Assembly (NCBI GenBank): GCA_004292955.1
Contig: RDXX01000043.1
Location: 1 to 64,000 of the forward strand
Direction of reading: 5' to 3'
Length of the DNA stretch: 64,000 nucleotides
DNA from: Oscillatoriales cyanobacterium
GTDB lineage: Bacteria; Cyanobacteriota; Cyanobacteriia; Cyanobacteriales; Microcoleaceae
Part shown: positions 17,213 to 25,665 of the stretch, piece after piece
Layout of the letters: each line of letters opens with the position of its first letter
Position numbering within the stretch: the stretch's first letter is position 1
Notes under the pieces: model-generated
Seen by the model: the letters and a program-made list of their open reading frames with translations, nothing else
What the model was told of the DNA's origin: nothing
Databases searched by the model: none
Translations under genes and position numbers: made by a program

Positions 17213-17332
17213 GTTATTTGTTATTTGTTATTTGTTATTTGTAAGGGGATACCAATCACAAATGAGTAGCAACCAATTACCAATTACCAGTTACCGATGC
17301 CCCATGCCCCATGCCCCATGCCCCATGCCCAT
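17213..17332. repeat. Two short tandem repeats: (TTATTTG)n and (CCCCATG)n
   Basis: A ttatttg array (about 17216-17242) and a ccccatg array (about 17300-17330) lie between the convergent SOUL and YjbQ genes. Confidence 0.85.
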
Positions 17333-17336
17333 CCTG

Positions 17337-17753
17337 TCAACTGCCGCTGATGTGAACCACGAGTTCGCGAATGTGGCCCCGCTGGCGGTGTTCCCAAAGG
17401 TAAATTCCCTGCCAAGTTCCTAACAATAATCTACCGCGTGCGATCGGGATTTGTTCAGAAGTATGAGTCAGTACAGTGCGAATGTGCGCCGGCATATCGT
17501 CTGGGCCTTCCGCATCGTGAATGTAACTTGCGCCCTCCGGTACCAGTTTCGCCAAAAAATTAGCCAAATCCGTCAGTACATCCGGATCAGCATTTTCTTG
17601 AATCACCAAGCTAGCAGAAGTGTGGCGCAAAAACAAGCTACAAAGTCCTGTTTTAATACCTGAATTTGCTACCACATCTTCTATCTTAAGACTGATATTG
17701 TACAGAGACTTGCCTGTAGTTTTAATTTTGAGTATTTCTTGGTGATGAAGCAT
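17337..17753 (-). CDS. YjbQ/UPF0047 family protein
   Basis: The 138-residue protein shows the conserved family blocks CSLFLRHTSASLVIQENAD, the HDAEGPDDMPAHIRTVL segment and the GTWQGIYLWEHR motif near the end. YjbQ-family proteins have been called thiamine-phosphate synthases on weak in vitro activity; the true role is uncertain. The length is normal. It starts just after a (GATTTTA)n repeat. Confidence 0.9.
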   Translation of the reverse strand: MLHHQEILKIKTTGKSLYNISLKIEDVVANSGIKTGLCSLFLRHTSASLVIQENADPDVLTDLANFLAKLVPEGASYIHDAEGPDDMPAHIRTVLTHTSEQIPIARGRLLLGTWQGIYLWEHRQRGHIRELVVHISGS

Positions 17754-17754
17754 T

Positions 17755-17790
17755 CGATTTTAGATTTTAGATTTTAGATTTTAGATTTTT
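17755..17790. repeat. Heptanucleotide tandem repeat (GATTTTA)n
   Basis: About five gattttA units lie immediately upstream of the yjbQ-like gene, in its leader. Confidence 0.85.
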
Positions 17791-17933
17791 TGCATCAATC
17801 TTTAATTGATATGTCAACCGCAGATGTCAGGCAGATTAACACAGATAAACGCAGATAATTTCAAGATAGCAAAGCTTGGGAATGCAATTGTTCGTCTATT
17901 GTTGGTGTAGACGAGATTTCAATCGCCGTCATC
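17791..17933. other. Spacer with CAACCGCAGATGTCA repeat
   Basis: caaccgcagatgtcaggcag followed by attaacacagataaacgcag is almost repeated at about 43651-43692, another short dispersed repeat. No gene. Confidence 0.5.
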
Positions 17934-19043
17934 CTAATCCTCATCTTTAAAATAGTCTACAACAGCTTGGGCGATCGCCTCCGTACCGTGCTTATCCAAC
18001 TTATCCGACAAACGGGGCGGGTGCAGCGGCTTGTGCAAAAACCCCCAATCCCCCTCAAAAAACTCCGCCGCAGTCACAACTTGGTGTTCCGCATACTTTT
18101 CCAGCCACTCCAACAAGACAGCAGCTTCGGCAAAACCATCTCTCATGATAGAAACAACAGGTATTTCCAAGCGCAAAGCTTCCGAAAAAGTGCTGTATCC
18201 CGGTTTAGAAACCATGCGGCCGCAGACAGGCATCATATCGACCGGGCGCGGTAAAATTGGGAAAGATTGTGCAAACTGCTGATGTTTGACTCTAATCAAA
18301 TTCGGCAAATCGGGAGCTCCCGCATCAAAAGTGATAAATTGCCAATCGCTAAATTGCTGTAAATTGTGATAAGGAATTGCCTCTAAACCCAGTCCGCCAA
18401 AAGTCAGCAACACAGTTTTTTCCGGCGGTGATTCAATTCCAAATACTTCCCGAATTTTATCATTACTGTAGCGAGGATTGCCGCCAGTCAAGCCGACATC
18501 TTCAATATTAGGAAAAGCTGGCATCGGTTCGTGTAAAGGAAGACGAAAAAGCCGATCGCACTTTCCGAAGCATTCACCAATCCAATCCGCCATTTCGTCA
18601 AATTCTCCGCCCCAATCTCGATAGATAAAGTCCCACCCAAAATTGCTCATCATCCAGCAAGGAACCCCAGCCGCTGCGGCCATTCGCGTTGCTAAAGGAG
18701 GAATATCTGCCAGCACCAAACCCACGCGATTTTGCTTAAGAAAATTCACTTCGCCTGCAATTAGTGAATTTTGCTTTTCCCGAATTTCCCGCAATTTTTC
18801 GAGAGTCGCCTCTTGATCCATATGCAAACTATCAGCCTGCACAACTCCGACATCAAAAGCGCGGGGACGGAGGATGAAATCACCAGTAATATAACATTCT
18901 AGCAGCCAACGAGGTGCAGTTGTGGTGATAATTAGTAAGATATCTGGGTTTAATTCTTGGATTTTTGCAGCTACGGAGGAAACTCGGACGGCATGGCCGA
19001 ATCCATGATTGGTGATGGCAATATATAATGTTGGTCGAGACAT
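17934..19043 (-). CDS. Glycosyltransferase, MurG/UGT-like (GT-B fold)
   Basis: I start the gene at the ATG complementary to 19041-19043, giving 369 residues that begin MSRPTLYIAITNHGFGHAVR. The frame stays open upstream only because it reads through a heptanucleotide repeat (PITHYPL repeats). The protein has a GT-B-like layout: an N-terminal glycine/histidine loop (NHGFGHA), a mid-region VLLTFGGLGLEA and a C-terminal KPGYSTFSEALRLEIPVVSI block, as in nucleotide-sugar transferases that watch over a donor site. Substrates are unknown. The repeat array forms its 5' leader directly against the start codon and may affect expression. Confidence 0.75.
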   Translation of the reverse strand: MSRPTLYIAITNHGFGHAVRVSSVAAKIQELNPDILLIITTTAPRWLLECYITGDFILRPRAFDVGVVQADSLHMDQEATLEKLREIREKQNSLIAGEVNFLKQNRVGLVLADIPPLATRMAAAAGVPCWMMSNFGWDFIYRDWGGEFDEMADWIGECFGKCDRLFRLPLHEPMPAFPNIEDVGLTGGNPRYSNDKIREVFGIESPPEKTVLLTFGGLGLEAIPYHNLQQFSDWQFITFDAGAPDLPNLIRVKHQQFAQSFPILPRPVDMMPVCGRMVSKPGYSTFSEALRLEIPVVSIMRDGFAEAAVLLEWLEKYAEHQVVTAAEFFEGDWGFLHKPLHPPRLSDKLDKHGTEAIAQAVVDYFKDED

Positions 19044-19046
19044 TGG

Positions 19047-19158
19047 TAATGGGTAATGGGTAATGGGTAATGGGTAATGGGTAATGGGTAATGGGTAATG
19101 GGTAATGGGTAATGGGTAATGGGTAATGGGTAATGAGTAATGGGTAATGGGTAATGGG
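19047..19158. repeat. Heptanucleotide tandem repeat (TAATGGG)n, about 16 copies
   Basis: Nearly perfect taatggg units (one taatgag variant) run up to three bases from the glycosyltransferase start. Copy number is likely to vary by slippage. A second (AACAAAT)n array follows at about 19196-19230. Confidence 0.95.
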
Positions 19159-19239
19159 CATTTTGCGAGTTGTTTGTTATCAGTTATTGGTAGAACAATA
19201 ACAAATAACAAATAACAAATAACAAATAACTCATAACTA

Positions 19240-20334
19240 CTAACTAATAACTCGATCGATAATTTCGCGTGCCATGTCTTGTAAGGATACCACTCGATCG
19301 GCAAAACCAGAATTAACCACACTTCCCGGCATCCCCCAGACAACGCTGCTAGCCTCATCTTGAACGATAATCTTACCCCCAGCCTCCCGGATATTCTGAC
19401 AGCCCAGCAGCCCATCCTGCCCCATTCCCGTCAGCACCACACCCAAAACTCCAGCACCGTAAATCTTAGCAGTCGATCGAAACAGCACATCAACCGCAGG
19501 GCGGCAAGAATTTTCTCGCGCCTCTTGATGCGTGCGAATACGCACCCCAAAACCCTGTTTTTCCAAAACCAGATGGTAATCACCGGGCGCTATCCAAGCA
19601 ACTCCTGGCTCAACAATACTTCCCGTCACAGCCTCCTCCACTCTAATTTTGCACTTTTCGGTCAGGCGATCGGCTAAACGCTTCGTAAACACCGGCGGCA
19701 TATGCTGCACAATCACAATTGGTACAGGAAAATTAGCCGGCAAATCCTGCAAAATAGTTTCCAAAGCATTTGGCCCACCCGTCGAAACCCCAATCGCTAC
19801 AATTTCGATTTTAGATTTAAAATTGACCGCTGAATTCGACGAAATCAAACCCGATTTAACTGGCAATGGTGTGGGATTATTGTGAGTCTTAGGTACTTGA
19901 ATATTCCCCACTTTTGGCATCTTGCCACCATTGCAAAAAACCTTAATTTTCGGAATCAATTGCTCGCGGATGTGTTCTAGCGCCGCTTCCTTGCTCTTCA
20001 TATTATGAGGCTTAGTCACGTAATCCGTAGCACCCAGCGCCAGAGCATTTAAAGTAGCAACAGCGCCCAACTCTGTGAGCGCGCTAAACATAATTACAGG
20101 AATATTTTTGTCAAGTTTTCGGATTGCCACTAGCGTCTCCAAACCATCCATTTCCGGCATTTCCACATCCAGCACAATCAAATCTGGATTCACCTGAGAA
20201 ATCTTGGCTAAAGCAATTCTACCATTGGGTGCAGTCCCCACAACCTCCAGTGCTGCATCGCCGTCGAGTACGTTACTTAACAATCGGCGCACCACTACCG
20301 AATCATCAACAATTAAAACCTTGATCTGGGACAT
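19240..20334 (-). CDS. cheB: Chemotaxis protein-glutamate methylesterase CheB
   Basis: CheB removes methyl groups from chemoreceptor glutamates (and deamidates glutamines) to reset adaptation. The 364-residue protein has a receiver domain (D11, D12, phosphosite D56, K109) joined by a Pro/Asn-rich linker to the esterase domain. Catalytic residues are visible: S184 in GVSTGGP, H211 in IVQHMP and D307 in LTGMGQDG. It is the last chemotaxis gene of the minus-strand series, separated by six bases from the CheC fusion gene upstream, so they are probably co-transcribed. Confidence 0.96.
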   Translation of the reverse strand: MSQIKVLIVDDSVVVRRLLSNVLDGDAALEVVGTAPNGRIALAKISQVNPDLIVLDVEMPEMDGLETLVAIRKLDKNIPVIMFSALTELGAVATLNALALGATDYVTKPHNMKSKEAALEHIREQLIPKIKVFCNGGKMPKVGNIQVPKTHNNPTPLPVKSGLISSNSAVNFKSKIEIVAIGVSTGGPNALETILQDLPANFPVPIVIVQHMPPVFTKRLADRLTEKCKIRVEEAVTGSIVEPGVAWIAPGDYHLVLEKQGFGVRIRTHQEARENSCRPAVDVLFRSTAKIYGAGVLGVVLTGMGQDGLLGCQNIREAGGKIIVQDEASSVVWGMPGSVVNSGFADRVVSLQDMAREIIDRVIS

Positions 20335-20340
20335 TTTCTA

Positions 20341-21354
20341 TTAAACTCGAAATAACAGATCGAGCAGTAAGCGAGCTTGAAAAAACAGAATTAAATCGCC
20401 TTCTACGCCAAGATCGATAATTTTAAAATGAGACATAAATAGTAGAATTGTTGAGCGCATATTAAAATTCATAGCGCTAAATATTTCCTCCGCCGAACCT
20501 TCTATATAGTGGGGAACTACATAACCGAGATTGTATTTTAAGGTATTACTAAAAGTGCCGACAATACCGCTAATAGCTAAATTGCCAATTTCCCCCAAGA
20601 TGTCAGCCTTATCTTGCTTGAATTCCTCGCTGGTTACATCGCCGCCGCCGTTGAGAGCTAAAACAAGAGCATCAGCAGCTTCGCAGGAAAACAACATCTG
20701 AGCCGAACCTGATAAATTGCCGTTAAAATCAAGCTGCGCTACAGCTATTAGGTTTTTTCCCAAGGTTTCAATTAGGTTTTTTTGCAAAAATATCGGGGAC
20801 AGCGCTTGAGATGAAGGCATTTCACATTCTACCTCACACGCAATCATTTCGCTCATCTGAGAAACTGCTGTGCCGATGGCTTTGTTGACAACATCCTGTA
20901 ATTTTGTGTGTTTTCCGGTTTCGAGCTTGGCTAGGTTGAAATTCCGCAGTTGACTGTGAGAATTAATTGGATCGGCGTTATTTGGATAAGCCGCAGTTGC
21001 CACGGTGTGCCGCAATTCTAATTCATTGTTAGTTTTTTTGAGAGTTGCGAATATTCCTGCCAGCGACAAATACTGAATCATATTCCTTGCTAAGTCGTCG
21101 CTGAGAATTATCGTGGGTATTTGTAATAATTGCAAGAATTGGATAATTGCTAAATAATTGTGTTCTATGGCTGCAAAATTTAGGATGACAGCTTTGGGAT
21201 GGTGGCACTCAGCAATATCTAAACAATTGTATAAATCTGTAGTTGTGGCAAATACATATTCGTCTGCTTTTAACGTTTCGCGCAATGTCTGATTTTCTGA
21301 ATCCGAAAAGCCTCCAATCAGAATTAATGAAATTGGTTTTGAGTAGGTTTTCAT
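20341..21354 (-). CDS. Pseudo-receiver/CheC fusion protein
   Basis: The 337-residue protein has an N-terminal receiver-like fold (1-120) in which the phosphoacceptor position reads VILNFAA, Asn instead of Asp, and the acidic pair is missing. A linker is followed by a CheC/CheX-like phosphatase domain (about 145-337). CheC phosphatases use paired (D/S)x3Ex2N motifs. The second is intact here (DILGEIGN), while the first is altered (TKLQDVVN, Asp for Glu). It may therefore have one active CheY-P hydrolysing site, guided by a non-phosphorylatable docking domain (inference). It lies between the chemoreceptor and cheB, with tight spacing to cheB. Confidence 0.8.
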   Translation of the reverse strand: MKTYSKPISLILIGGFSDSENQTLRETLKADEYVFATTTDLYNCLDIAECHHPKAVILNFAAIEHNYLAIIQFLQLLQIPTIILSDDLARNMIQYLSLAGIFATLKKTNNELELRHTVATAAYPNNADPINSHSQLRNFNLAKLETGKHTKLQDVVNKAIGTAVSQMSEMIACEVECEMPSSQALSPIFLQKNLIETLGKNLIAVAQLDFNGNLSGSAQMLFSCEAADALVLALNGGGDVTSEEFKQDKADILGEIGNLAISGIVGTFSNTLKYNLGYVVPHYIEGSAEEIFSAMNFNMRSTILLFMSHFKIIDLGVEGDLILFFQARLLLDLLFRV

Positions 21355-21362
21355 TTTAGGGA

Positions 21363-21505
21363 ATTGAGAATTGGGAATTGGGAATTGGGAATTGGGAATT
21401 GGGAATTGGGGATTGGGAATTAATTATTTAGGGAGCGCATTGCCCACCTTAACTCACCCATTACTCATTACTCATTACCCATTATCAATTCCCCATTATC
21501 TATTA
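21363..21505. repeat. Tandem (GGGAATT)n plus (TTACTCA)-type repeats
   Basis: About eight gggaatt units at 21363-21422 are followed by cattactcattactcattac-type units to about 21500, between the chemoreceptor stop and the CheC fusion start. The same GGGAATT array recurs at 25109-25150. Confidence 0.9.
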
Positions 21506-21511
21506 TCCAAA

Positions 21512-23809
21512 TCAATACTTAAACTGATTGACAAGTCCTTGCAATTGAGCGGCCGTTTTCGATAATTCGATCGCAGAATTTTGAGTATTGCTAGCACTGG
21601 TGGCGGTACTTCCCGCTGCATCGGCGACGCTGGTAATATTGCGGGCAATTTCGGAGGAACCGATCGCAACTTGGTTGACATTGCGCGCAATTTCGGTAGT
21701 TGTAGCCGTTTGTTCCTCCACTGCACTGGCGATCGTCGTTTGGAAATCGCTGATTTGGTTGATAATAGAAGTAATTTGGCCGATCGCCTGCACGGAGCTT
21801 TTAGTATCAGCTTGAATAGCCTCCACCTTCTTGCTGATATCCTCAGTCGCCGCCGCCGTTTGTTTCGCCAACTCCTTCACCTCATTCGCCACCACCGCAA
21901 AACCCTTGCCCGCTTCTCCAGCCCGAGCCGCCTCGATTGTAGCATTCAGAGCCAGCAAATTAGTCTGTTGGGCGATCGAAGTAATCACCTTGACAACATT
22001 ACCAATCTCAGCACTACTAACGCCGAGTTTAGTAATAGTTTGATTCGTAGTTTCCGCCATCCTCACCGCCGAATTAGCAACCGTCGCAGCTTCCGAAGCA
22101 TTCTTAGCAATTTCCTTAATACTCACATTCATCTCCTCGATGCCGGTAGCCACCGATTGAGTATTGCTATTAACTAAATCCGCCGCCGCAGATACCGTCC
22201 CTGCTTGAGCCGAAGTTTCTTCAGCCGCCGCCCCCATATTTTGACTTTCGCTAATCAATTCCTCCGAAGCACTGCTAACTGCGATCGCAACTTGAGAAAT
22301 TTGCTGCACCTGAGCGTTCAAATTAGCCGCCATCAGATTAACATTATCCGTCAAATCTTTCCAAGTACCGCTGATATCAGGAACAGTCGCCTGCCCTCCC
22401 AACTGTCCTGCAACTACCTGTTTCGCCAGCCCCGTTACTTCATCTGCAAAAGTATTAAGCTGGTCAACCATAGTATTCAACGTATTTTTCAGTTCCAGAA
22501 CTTCTCCTTGAACTTCCACAGTAATTTGCTTCGACAAATCTCCCTTAGCCACAGCAGTAGAAACTTCCGCAATACTCCGAACTTGCTCCGTAAGATTAGC
22601 CGCCATAATATTCACATTACCAGCCAAACTCAGCCAAGTACCCGACAAGCCATCAACAGTTGCTTGACCTCCCAATTTGCCCTCAACGCCAACTTCCCTA
22701 GCAACTCGCGTAACTTCTAAAGCAAACTCATTAAGCTGAACAGTCATTTCATTAATCGTATTCTTCAGATCCAGAATTTCCCCTTCAGCTTCTACAGTAA
22801 TTTTTTTAGACAAATCTCCCTGAGCTACCGCCGTAGTAACTTCCGCAATATTGCGTACTTGATTGGTAAGATTGCTCGCCATTAGATTAACATTTTGCGT
22901 TAAATCTTTCCAGACGCCAGCTACTCCGTGAACTTGTGCTTGACCCCCAAGTTTCCCCTCAGTTCCCACCTCTTTTGCTACCCGCGTCACCTCTTTGGCA
23001 AAATCGTTGAGACTGTCAACCATTTGATTTAGAGTATCTTTCAATTGCGAAATTTCCCCTGCGGCTTCAACGGTAATTTTTTCATTCAAATCGCCGACGC
23101 TAATTGCCGTTGCAACCTTAGTAATATTTCGTACTTGATGAGTCAGATTTGCCGCCATCAAGTTAACACTTGCCGTCAGTTCTTGCCAAATACCCGATAG
23201 CCCTTCTACCTCTGCTTGGGTTCCCAATTTGCCTTCGCTACCAACTTCGCGGGCGACGCGAGTTACTTCTAAAGCAAAACTATTTAATTGGTCTACCATT
23301 TTGTTGAGAGTAGTCCCAATGCGGCGGAACAATCCTTTGATTGGTTTGCCTTCAAACTCTAAGCTAAATTTTTCGGACAAATCGCCTTTAGCTACAGCGT
23401 GCAGCACTCGCGCTATGTCTATTGTCGGCGCAACTAAGCTGTTTAGCGTTGCATTCACCGCGTCAATACTGCTAACCCAAGAACCTTTAAATTCTTTGAT
23501 TTCTCTTGATTTTGGTACTTTGCCTTCTTCGGCAACTGCTTGGCTGACGCGCTCTATTTCGTCAGCAAATTTTTCATTGACACTCACCATTTCATTAAAG
23601 ACTTTGGCAATTTCACCCAAGCCGTTGTCGGCGGGTAAACGAACGCTAAAGTCGCCATCTCTGACTGCTGCCAGAGCGATAATCAGTTGCTGTTGGTACT
23701 GGTTGCTGAAACTCTCTGCTGTTTCTGCAATTGTTGTCGCTACCAAATTGCTGGGTTCCGAGTCAATTTCGGAAGATTCTGAGGCTGTTGATTGATTTTG
23801 TGTATCCAT
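21512..23809 (-). CDS. Soluble chemoreceptor with poly-HAMP array
   Basis: The 765-residue methyl-accepting protein has no transmembrane segment and no recognisable ligand domain. After about 40 residues come five GD(L/F)-type HAMP units ([55 protein letters not shown]). They alternate with [11 protein letters not shown]...W..L...VN.MAANLT partners in repeats of about 92 residues, as in fungal Nik1-type kinases. The C-terminal 280 residues are the MCP signalling helices, with the hairpin tip [20 protein letters not shown]. The poly-HAMP part (about 45-480) probably senses or transmits a cytoplasmic stimulus. Neighbours are the CheC fusion and CheB downstream, and CheC/CheY upstream. Confidence 0.93.
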   Translation of the reverse strand: MDTQNQSTASESSEIDSEPSNLVATTIAETAESFSNQYQQQLIIALAAVRDGDFSVRLPADNGLGEIAKVFNEMVSVNEKFADEIERVSQAVAEEGKVPKSREIKEFKGSWVSSIDAVNATLNSLVAPTIDIARVLHAVAKGDLSEKFSLEFEGKPIKGLFRRIGTTLNKMVDQLNSFALEVTRVAREVGSEGKLGTQAEVEGLSGIWQELTASVNLMAANLTHQVRNITKVATAISVGDLNEKITVEAAGEISQLKDTLNQMVDSLNDFAKEVTRVAKEVGTEGKLGGQAQVHGVAGVWKDLTQNVNLMASNLTNQVRNIAEVTTAVAQGDLSKKITVEAEGEILDLKNTINEMTVQLNEFALEVTRVAREVGVEGKLGGQATVDGLSGTWLSLAGNVNIMAANLTEQVRSIAEVSTAVAKGDLSKQITVEVQGEVLELKNTLNTMVDQLNTFADEVTGLAKQVVAGQLGGQATVPDISGTWKDLTDNVNLMAANLNAQVQQISQVAIAVSSASEELISESQNMGAAAEETSAQAGTVSAAADLVNSNTQSVATGIEEMNVSIKEIAKNASEAATVANSAVRMAETTNQTITKLGVSSAEIGNVVKVITSIAQQTNLLALNATIEAARAGEAGKGFAVVANEVKELAKQTAAATEDISKKVEAIQADTKSSVQAIGQITSIINQISDFQTTIASAVEEQTATTTEIARNVNQVAIGSSEIARNITSVADAAGSTATSASNTQNSAIELSKTAAQLQGLVNQFKY

Positions 23810-24117
23810 GTTTTAGGTAGTTTTATACAATTTATCAGGGAGGGCGATTCCCTACGGGATAGCTTCGCACGCGCGTACTTTTACGTCACACATTCTCGGT
23901 ACTGGCAGCCCGAAACCCGCTCTGTGCTTACCAGAAAGAATTGGTTGAAAGCCGTAACCCCGATCGGGAGAAATTAAAATCACACTATTCATTACTCCAA
24001 TCCTCTTCCTTCTAGGTAGAGATCGCTCTCAAACTGTCAACTGTCAACTGTCAACTGTCAACTGTTGAAAGTCTGGGACACAAAACATCCGGTTTGCATG
24101 AGGAATATTTGCGGTAT
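23810..24117. other. Spacer with (CTGTCAA)n repeat
   Basis: The chemoreceptor leader. It contains a ctgtcaa tandem array at 24034-24066 and no gene. Confidence 0.6.
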
Positions 24118-24717
24118 TTAAGATGCCGCGGCGATCGCCTTCAGCAGCATTTGAAACGAACCCACATCGAAAAACAGCAAAATGTCTCCTTGAATTTGCA
24201 GTTCTTCAATACTAAAGTGAGCTGGAGCCAACAGCACGCTCCCGGTATCGAGAGACTTTTCTTTTAACAGTAAATCCTCAATTTCTTCCTCTGCGTAATA
24301 GGGAACCTCATAGTCTAACGGTTGGTCTAGAACGTTGCCAATTGAACCCATGACACCGTTAATGATCATATTCCCCACCTCACTGAGGGTACTAATTTTG
24401 AGAGAATCAAGGTCAGGACTTCCCTTTTCTTCACCAGTGAGAACAGAAACTAAATTCACTGCACTTTCGGTAGGAAAAAGTAGCTGGGCGCTGCCGCTAA
24501 ATGAGCCGTTAAAGCCTAGCTGCACCGTGGAAAGAGGCTCTATACCGAAGCGTTTTTTTAATTCGCTTCGCAGCTCATTGGCTGATACAAGGTCAATATC
24601 TGGAATCTGCAACTGGATGGGAAATTGAATCATTTCATTCAACATTCCAGCGGCACTTCCCACACCAATATTGATTAGCTCCTTCAAAGCATCTATTTCA
24701 TCTGCTGTTAGCTCCAC
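24118..24717 (-). CDS. cheC: CheC-type CheY-P phosphatase
   Basis: The 199-residue protein carries both canonical CheC active-site motifs: DALKELINIG (D9-x3-E13-x2-N16) and STLSEVGN, plus conserved prolines downstream of each. CheC dephosphorylates CheY-P and in Bacillus works with CheD; no cheD is seen here. The central STVQLGFNGSFSGSAQLLFP block is shared with the fusion protein at 20341, so the two are homologous. It begins 11 bases after the cheY stop, which implies one transcript with that gene. Confidence 0.9.
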   Translation of the reverse strand: MELTADEIDALKELINIGVGSAAGMLNEMIQFPIQLQIPDIDLVSANELRSELKKRFGIEPLSTVQLGFNGSFSGSAQLLFPTESAVNLVSVLTGEEKGSPDLDSLKISTLSEVGNMIINGVMGSIGNVLDQPLDYEVPYYAEEEIEDLLLKEKSLDTGSVLLAPAHFSIEELQIQGDILLFFDVGSFQMLLKAIAAAS

Positions 24718-24728
24718 TCTGATATCTC

Positions 24729-25091
24729 CTATTTGCTATCCAGAGCTTTTTGGATTGCAGCCTGAATCTCGGGAGCTTTTGGGGGCTTTTTCAGCATCAT
24801 AAATGCTCCCAATTCTTCGCACTTCTGCCTAGCGCTGTCTTGAATATCTGCTGAAAGTACGATGACTGGAATTTTAGAGCCTTTTTCGCCCAGGGCTTTT
24901 AGCAAGGCGAAACCGTCCATTTCTGGCATTAACAAATCTGTCATCATGCAGTCTGGCGACTTGGATGCAGCCATATCTAAGCCTTCTTGTCCGTTGGCTG
25001 CTTCTATCACTTGATGTCCGGCTTCTTCAACAGCTTTGCGAATCATCCGCCGAGAGAATGCTGCATCATCTACAATTAAAACTAAACCCAT
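24729..25091 (-). CDS. CheY-like single-domain response regulator
   Basis: The 120-residue receiver has D8/D9, phosphosite D52 in MMTDLLMPEMDG, S80 and the KKPP lysine near 101-102. There is no output domain. Its place directly upstream of cheC and in the che island supports a CheY role, with CheA as donor and CheC as phosphatase. Many such receivers exist in cyanobacteria, so the exact partner is inference. Confidence 0.9.
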   Translation of the reverse strand: MGLVLIVDDAAFSRRMIRKAVEEAGHQVIEAANGQEGLDMAASKSPDCMMTDLLMPEMDGFALLKALGEKGSKIPVIVLSADIQDSARQKCEELGAFMMLKKPPKAPEIQAAIQKALDSK

Positions 25092-25108
25092 TTTGGCGCG
25101 CTCCTTAA

Positions 25109-25150
25109 TAATTGGGAATTGGGAATTGGGAATTGGGAATTGGGAATTGG
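25109..25150. repeat. Heptanucleotide tandem repeat (GGGAATT)n
   Basis: About five gggaatt units lie upstream of the cheY-like start codon, in the leader. Confidence 0.9.
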
Positions 25151-25310
25151 CTGAAAACCTTTGTATCTCTGGTTTATATCAGAGTCTAGATCTCCCTAAA
25201 TCCCCCGATCGAAGCAGGGTAGTTTTATTGTCGGGAAAAGACATCTGAAACTACCGAAAACATCGCTCAAAGGTCGGATGGCCGATTAAACCCAACTGTC
25301 ATATTAATCA

Positions 25311-25503
25311 AGGTACGTAGTTGGGCTTTAGCCCTCTTTAAACAGGGAGCATCTCAGTTTTGTGAAAAGCATTTTTTTTATTATAGTGCTGTCCCCGCTC
25401 GCGTATTCTACAAATCGCGAGTGGGGACAGCACTATAAATGCAAAACTGAGATGCTCCCTTTAAACATACCTGTATAGAGGGCCCAAGCCCAACTACGTA
25501 CCT
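25311..25503. repeat. Middle palindromic element (GGTACGTAGTTGGGC arms)
   Basis: AGGTACGTAGTTGGGCTT... (25311-25336) faces ...AAGCCCAACTACGTACCT (25478-25503). It belongs to a family also seen as a short hairpin at 27188-27231 and as part of 13985-14089. The MITE duplicated TTTAAACA inside it. Confidence 0.8.
25345..25459. mobile_element. MITE family B, copy 1 (115 bp)
   Basis: The termini are GGGAGCATCTCAGTTTTG and CAAAACTGAGATGCTCCC, perfect 18-bp inverted repeats. The middle is a second long palindrome (TATAGTGCTGTCCCCGCTCGC and its inverse). It is flanked by the exact 8-bp direct repeat TTTAAACA (25337-25344 and 25460-25467). No coding sequence. The sister copy is at 34017-34134. Confidence 0.88.
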
Positions 25504-25665
25504 ATTTCTATGATGACAATAAAACCGCCCTGCTTGTTAAGGGGGAGTAGGGGGCAAGCTAAGGGGGCATCTAGACCTAAGTATCAAACCGTTGATTGAT
25601 ACTACGTTTGAGGTATTTTTTGACCCTCATGTACGACTTCACATTAACCATTATTGATTACCAAT

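Larger units (their letters stand above)
25185..25574. repeat. Outer shell of a triple-nested palindromic structure
   Basis: The left arm (25185-25232) begins tctagatctccctaaatccc and ends gcagggtagttttattgtc. The right arm (25514-25574) is its diverged inverse, beginning gacaataaaaccgccctgc and ending gggggcatctaga. It is related to the element at 5531-5632. Inside sit the palindrome at 25311-25503 and the MITE at 25345-25459. Confidence 0.75.

Noticed and set aside
18880-19415. N-terminal extension of the glycosyltransferase, or a separate PITHYPL-repeat protein
   Set aside because: It is a translation of the (TAATGGG)n array, not a protein domain; the ATG at 19043 gives a normal GT start.
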